Positions 1-5,162 of a stretch of 5,214 nt of DNA are shown here, piece after piece (positions within the stretch are counted from its first letter, which is position 1; each line of letters opens with the position of its first letter). The notes below the pieces were generated by a model, which did no database searches, had not been told where the DNA came from, and was given only the letters and a program-made list of their open reading frames with translations. The stretch is taken from positions 1 to 5,214 of the forward strand of contig JAKSUM010000114.1 in NCBI GenBank assembly GCA_024409025.1, in the 5' to 3' direction. This DNA is from a bacterium. GTDB lineage: Bacteria > Vulcanimicrobiota > CADAWZ01. The position numbers and the translations under genes are program-made.

Positions 1-284
1 TCAAGACCTAATATCTTATCTATCTCGTCGCCCTTGGCTGTTGCCATTATTATTGGCGTTTTGGTTTCTTTCCTTATTATCCTGCATACTTCCAGGCCTC
101 CCTGGCCGGGAAGCATTATGTCGAGTATTATGAGATCGGGTCTTTCCTGTCTTGCAGTGTTTATCGCCTCTATCCCGTCATATGCGCATACGACGTCATA
201 GCCTTCTTTTTCAAGATTATATTTAAGCAGCTCGACGATGTTCTTTTCATCGTCTATAACAAGGATTTTCTGTCTCTTCTTTCT
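1..284 (-). CDS. Response regulator receiver domain, OmpR/PhoB-like (partial; C-terminus outside window)
   Basis: This is the N-terminal receiver domain of a two-component response regulator, which is phosphorylated on Asp by a sensor histidine kinase. The frame reads KILVIDDEKN at its start, giving the acidic Mg-binding pair, then LIILDIMLPG with the phospho-acceptor Asp at bases 120-122, then IIMATAKGDEID with the conserved switch Thr. The conserved Lys and any DNA-binding output domain lie beyond base 1. The style (LLKYNLEKEGYDV, GLEVCRIIRK) is typical of OmpR/PhoB regulators, but the output class is inferred. The in-frame TAA at 285-287 is followed by AGA AAG AAG AGA CAG AAA ATC with no ATG, GTG or TTG, so the start given here is only the edge of the open frame. 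A base indel, a rare start codon or a damaged 5' end are all possible. It lies 46 bp after the pgeF-like gene on the same strand and may be cotranscribed with it. Confidence 0.85.
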
Positions 285-330
285 TTATTTCAGGATCCGC
301 CGGAAAGCTTTACAGCGGTTCCATGTGTAT

Positions 331-1149
331 TCAGGTTCTGAGAACTATTGCAGCCCCCATTCTGCCTGTTATCTTATTGTCTCGCCTGTAGGAATAAAAC
401 AAATCCTCCCTGCAGAATGTGCATAGGTTGGCGGCCGATATGCTTTCTTGCTTGATTCCTGCAGATATCAGCTGAATTTCGTTTATTTTCCACAAATTTG
501 CTTTATACTTATCCTTATTTATTTTAGATATGGATTCTTTTAATTCCTTCCTGTGCTGTTCGCTATATTCTCTTGAAAAGCTTTCAAAGAATATCTCTGC
601 GGCATCCTCTCCGATTTCAAAGCAGCATGGCCCTATTGATGGAGCTATGACTGCCGTGCAGTCCTTTGGATTTGTTCCGAATTCCTTCCGCATTGCATTG
701 ACTGTCTTTAGTGCTATGGAAGCCGCTGTGCCTCTCCATCCTGCATGTGCAAGCCCTATTGCCTTTTTAGCCCTGTCAACTATATATACTCCTGCACAGT
801 CGGCATAAAATATTACAAGAGGTAGTCCCGGAACATTTGTTATTGCCGCATCGGCCTCCGGAACTTCTCCTTCGGGAGCCAGCTCTTCAATTCGTAGTAC
901 CTTGTCTCCATGTACGAGATTTAGCGTTTCTCTCGGATTGATTTTGAATGCTTCTTTTAGGAGTCTCCTGTTTTCCATTATGTTCTGAAGCTCGTCCTTC
1001 GTGGTTATACCGGGGTTCATGGAAGCGTATGCCCCTGAGCTGACTCCTCCTATTCGTGTTGTGTACCAGTGATCTACGAGGCCTGTCTCGTCAAGCTCTT
1101 TGAATTTTATTGCTGTTATTCCGTTCTTTTCTGTAAAATATATTCCCAT
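331..1149 (-). CDS. pgeF: PgeF/YfiH/YlmD family protein (former 'multicopper polyphenol oxidase', DUF152)
   Basis: The product is 272 residues, close to the usual length of about 240-280. Family motifs appear in order: TTRIGGVSSG (res. 30-39), NLVHGDKV (77-84), ADC (116-118), AHAGWRG (134-140), APSIGPCCFEIG (169-180), LCTFC (242-246) and YSYRRDNKITGR (252-263). His80, Cys118 and His135 are the expected Zn/metal-site ligands. Family members are reported to act on purine nucleosides, and the E. coli member edits peptidoglycan precursors carrying L-Ser in place of L-Ala; which role applies here cannot be read from sequence. Two family positions differ: Leu79 where Gln before the VHG motif is common, and ADCAG where ADCxP is common. 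The ATG start is preceded by a weak AGGT six bases upstream. An intrinsic terminator ends about 10 bp before the ATG, so expression relies on read-through or on a weak promoter near 1205-1234. Confidence 0.93.
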   Translation of the reverse strand: MGIYFTEKNGITAIKFKELDETGLVDHWYTTRIGGVSSGAYASMNPGITTKDELQNIMENRRLLKEAFKINPRETLNLVHGDKVLRIEELAPEGEVPEADAAITNVPGLPLVIFYADCAGVYIVDRAKKAIGLAHAGWRGTAASIALKTVNAMRKEFGTNPKDCTAVIAPSIGPCCFEIGEDAAEIFFESFSREYSEQHRKELKESISKINKDKYKANLWKINEIQLISAGIKQESISAANLCTFCREDLFYSYRRDNKITGRMGAAIVLRT

Positions 1150-1159
1150 TTTATGACCT

Positions 1160-1192
1160 AAAAAAAAGGAGATGAAATTTTCATCTCCTTTT
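1160..1192 (-). terminator. Strong intrinsic terminator of the 589-residue protein gene, just upstream of pgeF
   Basis: Perfect inverted repeat: bases 1164-1176 pair with 1180-1192 (13 bp, core GGAGATGAA/TTCATCTCC) around a 3-base loop. Read on the minus strand the stem is followed directly by an unbroken run of T down to 1160. The T-run side shows it serves minus-strand transcription. It begins 36 bp past the stop of the large gene and ends 10 bp before the pgeF start codon. Confidence 0.88.
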
Positions 1193-1204
1193 CGTGCTAT
1201 TTAT

Positions 1205-1234
1205 TTTATATTGCTTTTTCTCTGCGTATTAGAA
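1205..1234 (-). promoter_or_regulatory. Weak candidate promoter for pgeF
   Basis: On the minus strand TATAAA (1205-1210) is a fair -10 box. The only -35 candidate at usable distance is TTCTAA (1229-1234), 18 bp away and poor against TTGACA. If used, the transcript would begin just before the terminator hairpin and carry it as a leader. AT-rich sequence offers such boxes by chance, so this is tentative. Confidence 0.22.
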
Positions 1235-2998
1235 AAGGCCGCCGAGGAATCCGAGTCCGATTCCGAGTCCAGAATTGCCGAAGAGTCCGGATCCGTTAAT
1301 GATTCCTGAAGCTACTGAAAGTACGTTGTTTCCCGTGTTGAGGGCTGAACCGAAGAAGGAGGAATGGTCTCCCATCATTGTGCTTGCAAGATTTCCTATG
1401 CTGCTGAATGATGTCGAGAAATTATTCCTTATGCTGTTGCCGTTTGCGAGAATGTTGTTGAATGCGTTTGCCTGATTTGTTCTGGCTCCGATCATTGCAT
1501 TCTCGGATCTTCTCTCTACAACGAGATTAAGACCTTCATTTACCTTTGCTGTAAGAACAGATATCTGCTCCTTGACTTTGCCGAGCTGTCCGTCAACCTG
1601 TCCGAGCTCTCCGTTGACCTTTTCAAGCTGGGAGTTGAGCTGTGTGAGCTGCTGGGCTACCTGCTGAAGCTGCTGCTGGTTCATGGCCTGCTGAGCCTCT
1701 GTCTGCTGGAGCTGCATCTGCTGCTGGCTGAGCATTGTCTTGTTTGCGGCTATCTGTGTCTGAAGAGCTGCTATCTGGGACTGTATGGCTGCCTGAGCTG
1801 CAGGCTCGAGAGCTGCTGCGGCTGCTGTCTGGAGACCTTCAAGCGTTACTTCCTGACCGGTTATTGTCTCATTGAGGGTCGCTATGCTTGTTGTCAGCTG
1901 CTCATGTCTCTGCTGGAGCTTTGTTGATTCCTGCTGAAGCTTTGCCTGCTGCTGATTCTGCTTGTTTATGTTGCTTGTTATATGAGACTTCTGGTGCTCT
2001 TTCTGGCTCTTTACTCCTTCGAGCTGCTGCTGTTCCTGCTTGAGGGCTTCGAGCTGCTCGGTGAGTGTGGCTATCTGGCTTTCAAGTCCGGGGATGGCCG
2101 TTCCGTATTCGCTCTGGAGGCTGTTAAGGCCTTCGAGGGTCTGGGTCAGCTGATTTATATCTGCAGCAAGGTTTCCGCTGAAGTTCATCTGTCCTGTCTG
2201 GAGGAAATTGTAGGCAGGAGAATTGATTGATGCTGATGACAGATCGTTGAAGGATATATTGGATATGGACTGGGCTGAAGAGAAGTCAAATGAATTAGAT
2301 GACGTCTGTCCGCCGTATCTCTGCATGATGTTGTCAAGAAGGGATACGTTCTGTATGCCGGCGTGTCCGCCTGCACAGCAGTAGGGCTGGTTCATGAACT
2401 GTTCCATGTTGCCATAGCCCATGTTCATTCCCATGCTTCCGTACATGTTTATATTGCCGTAGCCCATGTTCATTCCCATGCTTCCGTACATGCTCATATC
2501 GCCATAGCCGGGCTGCATTCCGCCCATGCCCATATTGCCGTATACGAACATGTTTGTGCCCATTCCCATAAGGGAGCCTGAGCAGCAGCCTACCTGACCC
2601 ATGTAAGCGCCGAATGCGCTGTTGAATGTTGACTGGTATTCATGGTTGCAGCACATGTTCTGGTGATGGCAGCAGCAGTCATGATAGCGGTTGTGATGTC
2701 CGTGATGACCGTGGATTCCATGTTCATGTCCATGGCAGCCGTAATCTTCATAAGAGAATTCGTCCGTATAGGAGAATGTCTGTTCTTCCTGAACAGCCGG
2801 AGTTGTTTCCTGCTTAGGAGCAGTTGTCTGTGCCGGTGCGGCTGTCTGTGCCGGAGCTGCAGTCTGGGCAGGGGCGGCAGTCGTCTGAGCGGGTACTGCT
2901 GGAAGTGCAGGAGGTGTAGGTACCGCCTGAGTCATAGAATTAAGATAGTTTCCGGAATTGTAATTTGTGGTGCTGTAGAAAGCTAAGCTATTGCTCAT
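1229..2998 (-). CDS. Large low-complexity protein: Ala/Pro repeat linker, His/Cys cluster, Met/Gly/Tyr repeats, Gln-rich coiled coil, Gly-rich C-terminus
   Basis: This 589-residue protein belongs to no family I recognise. Order of parts: an Asn/Ser/Tyr-rich start (1-22) with no Sec signal peptide; an Ala-Pro-Gln-Thr linker (about 25-70) with repeats of AAPAQT; an acidic/aromatic bridge (71-87); a His/Cys cluster (88-119) with 12 His and 6 Cys; a Met/Gly/Tyr-rich region (131-205) with two 15-residue tandem repeats (171-200) and further CC pairs at 138-139 and 207-208; a Ser/Asn-rich part (216-275); a Gln/Leu-rich coiled coil (about 278-390 and 402-487) split by an Ala-rich stretch; then a C-terminus that has no Lys, Arg, Asp or Glu after residue 544 and ends GLGFLGGLF. 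The ATG has a good AAGGAG seven bases upstream, its own promoter and a strong terminator, so it is a single-gene unit. Gln is coded almost only by CAG in the coiled coil. A structural, surface or matrix role with metal binding is inference. Confidence 0.88.
   Translation of the reverse strand: MSNSLAFYSTTNYNSGNYLNSMTQAVPTPPALPAVPAQTTAAPAQTAAPAQTAAPAQTTAPKQETTPAVQEEQTFSYTDEFSYEDYGCHGHEHGIHGHHGHHNRYHDCCCHHQNMCCNHEYQSTFNSAFGAYMGQVGCCSGSLMGMGTNMFVYGNMGMGGMQPGYGDMSMYGSMGMNMGYGNINMYGSMGMNMGYGNMEQFMNQPYCCAGGHAGIQNVSLLDNIMQRYGGQTSSNSFDFSSAQSISNISFNDLSSASINSPAYNFLQTGQMNFSGNLAADINQLTQTLEGLNSLQSEYGTAIPGLESQIATLTEQLEALKQEQQQLEGVKSQKEHQKSHITSNINKQNQQQAKLQQESTKLQQRHEQLTTSIATLNETITGQEVTLEGLQTAAAAALEPAAQAAIQSQIAALQTQIAANKTMLSQQQMQLQQTEAQQAMNQQQLQQVAQQLTQLNSQLEKVNGELGQVDGQLGKVKEQISVLTAKVNEGLNLVVERRSENAMIGARTNQANAFNNILANGNSIRNNFSTSFSSIGNLASTMMGDHSSFFGSALNTGNNVLSVASGIINGSGLFGNSGLGIGLGFLGGLF
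2399..2488 (-). repeat. Two tandem 45-bp units encoding a 15-residue Met/Gly/Tyr repeat
   Basis: The units encode YGSMGMNMGYGNINM (res. 171-185) and YGSMGMNMGYGNMEQ (186-200). The stretches 2416-2447 and 2461-2492 are identical over 32 bases at a 45-base offset. A more diverged relative lies N-terminal to them (res. 153-170, YGNMGMGGMQPGYGDMSM). The near-identity at DNA level suggests recent duplication or ongoing homogenisation. Confidence 0.9.
2819..2896 (-). repeat. 18-bp coding repeat giving AAPAQT hexapeptides
   Basis: Residues 35-60 of the large protein contain back-to-back copies of (A/T)APAQT. At DNA level the copies differ mostly at third codon positions, so the repeat looks older than the Met/Gly repeat and kept at protein level. 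Ala-Pro linkers of this kind are usually extended and flexible spacers. Confidence 0.8.
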
Positions 2999-3005
2999 GT
3001 TATCA

Positions 3006-3011
3006 CTCCTT
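3006..3011 (-). promoter_or_regulatory. Shine-Dalgarno site of the 589-residue protein gene
   Basis: AAGGAG on the minus strand, seven bases before the ATG at 2998. It fixes this ATG as the start and predicts efficient translation. Confidence 0.85.
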
Positions 3012-3062
3012 GTTTTCTATCTTTGCGCTCTTTTGATAGAGATAAAAGATATTCTTATGTTA

Positions 3063-3091
3063 ATTTTATCATGAAGAGCAGGTAAATTCAA
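3063..3091 (-). promoter_or_regulatory. Sigma-70-type promoter of the 589-residue protein gene
   Basis: The minus strand reads TTGAAT (3086-3091), a 17-bp spacer, then TAAAAT (3063-3068). The bases before the -10 box read TGA, giving an extended TGn element. Transcription would start near 3055, leaving a 5' leader of about 55 bases before the ATG. This is the best promoter match in the window and sits in the only sizeable gap between genes. Confidence 0.65.
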
Positions 3092-3096
3092 TAATG

Positions 3097-3122
3097 CAAT
3101 TGTTAAAATATGTTAACATTTG
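3097..3122. promoter_or_regulatory. Inverted repeat just upstream of the -35 box; candidate operator
   Basis: TGTTAA (3101-3106) and TTAACA (3113-3118) are perfect inverted arms around 6 bp. Outside them CAAT (3097-3100) and TTTG (3119-3122) extend the dyad with one mismatch, giving two 10-base arms. It lies 5 bp upstream of the -35 box. Its placement suits an activator or repressor site. As RNA it would form only a weak AT hairpin after smpB, without a T-run, so it is a poor terminator. Confidence 0.45.
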
Positions 3123-3148
3123 CCATTATTTCTTTTAATAGAATAGGA

Positions 3149-3589
3149 TTAAATATTCCGTATGTCTTTTTTAGCCTGCTTTGCTGTAAGGGAGTCCCTT
3201 TTGTCATACAGCTTTTTGCCTTTGGCAAGCGCTATCTCTATTTTGATTCTGCCGTTTGACAGGTATATTTTTGTCGGGATAAGAGAGTAGCCTTTTTCCT
3301 CTGTTTTGGAAAAGAGCTTGGCTATCTGCTGCTTATGGAGAAGCAGCTTTCTGTTTCTCAAGGGATCATGGTTGAATATATTGCCTTCCTTATACGGCGA
3401 TATATGTGCCTGACACAGCCATATTTCCCCGTTTTTTATCTTGGCATAGGAATCTCCGAGGTTTGCCCTGCAGTTCCTAAGGGATTTGACCTCTGTTCCT
3501 GTAAGGACCATTCCGGCTTCATATCTGTCCTCTATAAAATATTCATGCCATGCTTTTTTGTTCTGAATAAGTATTTTCTGGTCTCCCAT
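3149..3589 (-). CDS. smpB: SmpB, tmRNA-binding protein of trans-translation
   Basis: SmpB binds tmRNA and brings it to stalled ribosomes, so that the broken product is tagged and the ribosome freed. The product is 146 residues, near the usual 145-160. Conserved stretches are visible in order: NKKAWHEYFIEDRYEAG (res. 10-26), VLTGTEVKSLR (28-38), ANLGDSYAKIKNGEIWL (42-58), HISPYKEGN (62-70), FNHDP.R.RKLLLHK (72-86), EKGYSLIPTKIYLSNGRIKIEIALAKGKKLYDKRDS (98-133) and a basic C-terminal tail (134-146) that would enter the empty mRNA channel. Trp at position 14 replaces the frequent Arg of the N-K-K-A-R-H motif. The ATG at 3589 has GAGGAG eight bases upstream, which overlaps the stop codon of the preceding gene, pointing to translational coupling. 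The tmRNA gene itself is not in this window. Confidence 0.97.
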   Translation of the reverse strand: MGDQKILIQNKKAWHEYFIEDRYEAGMVLTGTEVKSLRNCRANLGDSYAKIKNGEIWLCQAHISPYKEGNIFNHDPLRNRKLLLHKQQIAKLFSKTEEKGYSLIPTKIYLSNGRIKIEIALAKGKKLYDKRDSLTAKQAKKDIRNI

Positions 3590-3597
3590 AATCCTAT

Positions 3598-3603
3598 CTC
3601 CTC
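3598..3603 (-). promoter_or_regulatory. smpB Shine-Dalgarno site overlapping the upstream stop codon
   Basis: The minus strand reads TGAGGAG, in which the TGA stop (3602-3604) of the synthetase-like gene shares bases with GAGGAG. Eight bases separate it from the smpB ATG. Ribosomes finishing the first gene would stop directly over the smpB start site. Confidence 0.8.
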
Positions 3604-4651
3604 AGCATGTGATTTCAAAGAATCCGTTTTTTCTGCATGCCAGAATTCCGGTGTCTGTCCATCCTTTTTTCAGGCATTCTGATGTCGCTGCGGGATTTCT
3701 GTAGAATCCTGAAAAAAGATTTCTTCCGCGCATTACAAGGCGTCCGTTTCTTCCTTCCGGAGCATCTTCGAGATTTGAGCCTGCTATTTTGGCTTTCATA
3801 TTATAACCGGGTATCCCGAGACGTATTCCGTCACATGTAAGCTCTGTGCCTCTGAAAGCATTAAGTCCCGCTCTTTTTAGGGCATATGACGGTTTTATGC
3901 ATTTTGCTTCCGGCGCTTTTGAAATGTCATCTGCATTTCTGATTATGAATTCGGAATGCTTTGTTGATTCCGGATCCAATGGAACTGATTTAGCTTTCCA
4001 AAAGCCATAGTCTCCGGATGCTATTGTTATTTTTTCTTTTTCAGGGCTTTTGCCCGTGCATACGGTGCCTCCTGCAATAAGGCATGGGAGGAAACAGGAT
4101 GAAAATGAATCCTCTTTTGAAAAATCAAGGCTTGAGAATGACATGTCATCAGATGATATTTTTTTCCTTATCATTGATGACAGAGAATCGCATACGAGCA
4201 TGGAATAAGGTATTATTCCGAATATGCCCTTTTCTTCCCTTATCATTATTGCCGGATCATGCTCATAGGTCTCTACCTCGGAAACGGGGGCGGCTCCTTC
4301 TTTATATCCGAGCTCATTAAATGAAGCCGGAAATATCCATCCTTTGCCGAATGATGCTTTTGATTTCATTGACAGGCATTCTTCTCTTGAGGCGTTGCCT
4401 CTGCTGAAAAATACGGCTCCTGTCGAGGCGCAGGCAAAGAAGAGAGCCGAATTGAAAAGCTCGTCATCCGAATCCGAAATTACTATGTCCGAGCGATTGA
4501 TACTGTTTTGTCTGAAGAGAAAGTCTGCAAGGAATGACGACATTTTGAAGAATTCCAGATAGGATGTCTCTTCACCGGTGTCGCTGTTCTTAAACGCTGC
4601 TTTTGAAGGGCAGTCGTATGCTTTTTCTTCAGGCAGATTTTCTATAAACAT
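3602..4651 (-). CDS. Degenerate, truncated AMP-forming adenylate synthetase (ANL superfamily) homologue
   Basis: This 349-residue protein follows the N-terminal domain of acyl-CoA/acyl-ACP synthetases, which activate carboxylic acids as acyl-AMP. Traces in order: AAFKNSDTGEETSYLEFFK (18-36) like the substrate-domain start; FFACASTGAVFFS (71-83) like the usual FLA.LKAGAV; DPAIMIREEKGIFG (132-145) where the Ser/Thr/Gly-rich ATP loop (YTSGTTG) should be but is not; LPCLIAGGTVC (188-198); FRGTE (266-270) in place of YGxTE; GIPGYNMKAKI (279-289); PEGRNGRLVMRGRNLFSGFYRNPAAT (298-323); GWTDTGILACRKNGFFEIT (330-348), where TGD has become TGI. It stops at the hinge, so the C-terminal domain with the catalytic Lys is absent; active relatives are about 500 residues or more. 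The frame is intact, so it may be an expressed pseudoenzyme rather than debris. It starts 4 bp after the TPR gene with no clear Shine-Dalgarno, and its stop is fused to the smpB ribosome site. Activity as a synthetase is unlikely. Confidence 0.75.
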   Translation of the reverse strand: MFIENLPEEKAYDCPSKAAFKNSDTGEETSYLEFFKMSSFLADFLFRQNSINRSDIVISDSDDELFNSALFFACASTGAVFFSRGNASREECLSMKSKASFGKGWIFPASFNELGYKEGAAPVSEVETYEHDPAIMIREEKGIFGIIPYSMLVCDSLSSMIRKKISSDDMSFSSLDFSKEDSFSSCFLPCLIAGGTVCTGKSPEKEKITIASGDYGFWKAKSVPLDPESTKHSEFIIRNADDISKAPEAKCIKPSYALKRAGLNAFRGTELTCDGIRLGIPGYNMKAKIAGSNLEDAPEGRNGRLVMRGRNLFSGFYRNPAATSECLKKGWTDTGILACRKNGFFEITC

Positions 4652-4655
4652 TTTT

Positions 4656-5162
4656 TTATTTTCTTTTTTTGAGCTTTCTTTTTACTGAGGCAAGCCTGTC
4701 TTCGGCTTCCTTTGCTTTTTCCCAATATACGGAGGCTTCAGGAAATTCCATGAACCTTGTCCATAGTTCGAGTGCCGCATCAAGATCTCCGCATTCCTCT
4801 TCAAGTATTGCGCATTCATAGACAAAATCAAAATTATCCTTGTCGAGCTTTACTGCCTCCCTGTATTCGGCAAGCGCTTCGGGATATTTGCCGAGCTTTA
4901 CGTATGTGTTGCCTGCATTGAAATAGGCTTCTGCATATTTGCTGTTTGCCGTGCGGGCCTTGAGGAAGAGATCTAACGCCTCTATAAGCTGTCCTCTTTC
5001 GCTGTAGCATACTCCGAGGACGCTCATTGCTTCAACAAAGTCTTCTTTCATTTCTATCGCTTTTTTATATTGGAGTATTCCGTCGTCCACGTCTCCTTTT
5101 GCATAACAGGCGCTTCCCAATATAAAGTATGCCCATGCTGAAGGCTCAAGATTTATTGCGTT
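4656..5162 (-). CDS. Tetratricopeptide repeat (TPR) protein, 5' end missing or broken
   Basis: The open frame encodes at least four 34-residue TPR units. Reading from the upstream edge: SAWAYFILGSACYAKGDVDD..., FVEAMSVLGVCYSERGQLIE..., YAEAYFNAGNTYVKLGKYPE..., and a weaker NFDFVYECAILEEECGDLDA.... It ends with a charged helix and the basic tail KRKLKKRK. TPRs are protein-binding helical hairpins; the partner is not visible. Codons upstream of the first full unit read AINLEP, the usual end of a preceding repeat, so the real protein should extend further. An in-frame TAG at 5163-5165 interrupts it, however. A TTG at 5118-5120 could serve as start but has no Shine-Dalgarno and falls inside a TPR helix, so I treat the gene as 5'-incomplete. 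It is followed after 4 bp by the synthetase-like gene, indicating one operon. No signal peptide can be judged. Confidence 0.85.
   Translation of the reverse strand, partial: NAINLEPSAWAYFILGSACYAKGDVDDGILQYKKAIEMKEDFVEAMSVLGVCYSERGQLIEALDLFLKARTANSKYAEAYFNAGNTYVKLGKYPEALAEYREAVKLDKDNFDFVYECAILEEECGDLDAALELWTRFMEFPEASVYWEKAKEAEDRLASVKRKLKKRK

Noticed and set aside
292..312. AAGCTT and GGATCC close together, suggesting vector sequence
   Set aside because: Two six-base sites can occur by chance and no further vector-like sequence follows; the coding on both sides has the same style.
530..808. Plus-strand 92-residue open frame
   Set aside because: It lies fully antisense to conserved pgeF motifs and has no plausible start signal.
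1640..2050. Dense CTG/CAG triplets resembling a microsatellite
   Set aside because: They are explained by Gln (CAG) and Leu codons in a coiled coil and are interrupted often; not a pure triplet repeat.
2399..2500. Possible short CRISPR-like repeat array
   Set aside because: The repeats are tandem, in frame and without variable spacers; they are coding duplications.
2363..2986. Plus-strand open frames rich in His/Val/Ala (2363-2581) and Met/Val/Cys (2642-2986)
   Set aside because: They are antisense reflections of the Met/Gly and His/Cys repeats of the large minus-strand gene, with no ribosome site and no family motif.
2999..3148. Small RNA or tmRNA gene in the gap next to smpB
   Set aside because: The gap is short and AT-rich, with no tRNA-like acceptor, no ANYALAA-type tag frame and no stable hairpin; promoter and operator features account for it.
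4649..4680. A-run before the TPR stop as a programmed frameshift site joining TPR and synthetase-like proteins
   Set aside because: The seven-A run is not in the phase of the classic A-AAA-AAG slip site and no downstream structure is evident; a simple stop-start arrangement explains it.
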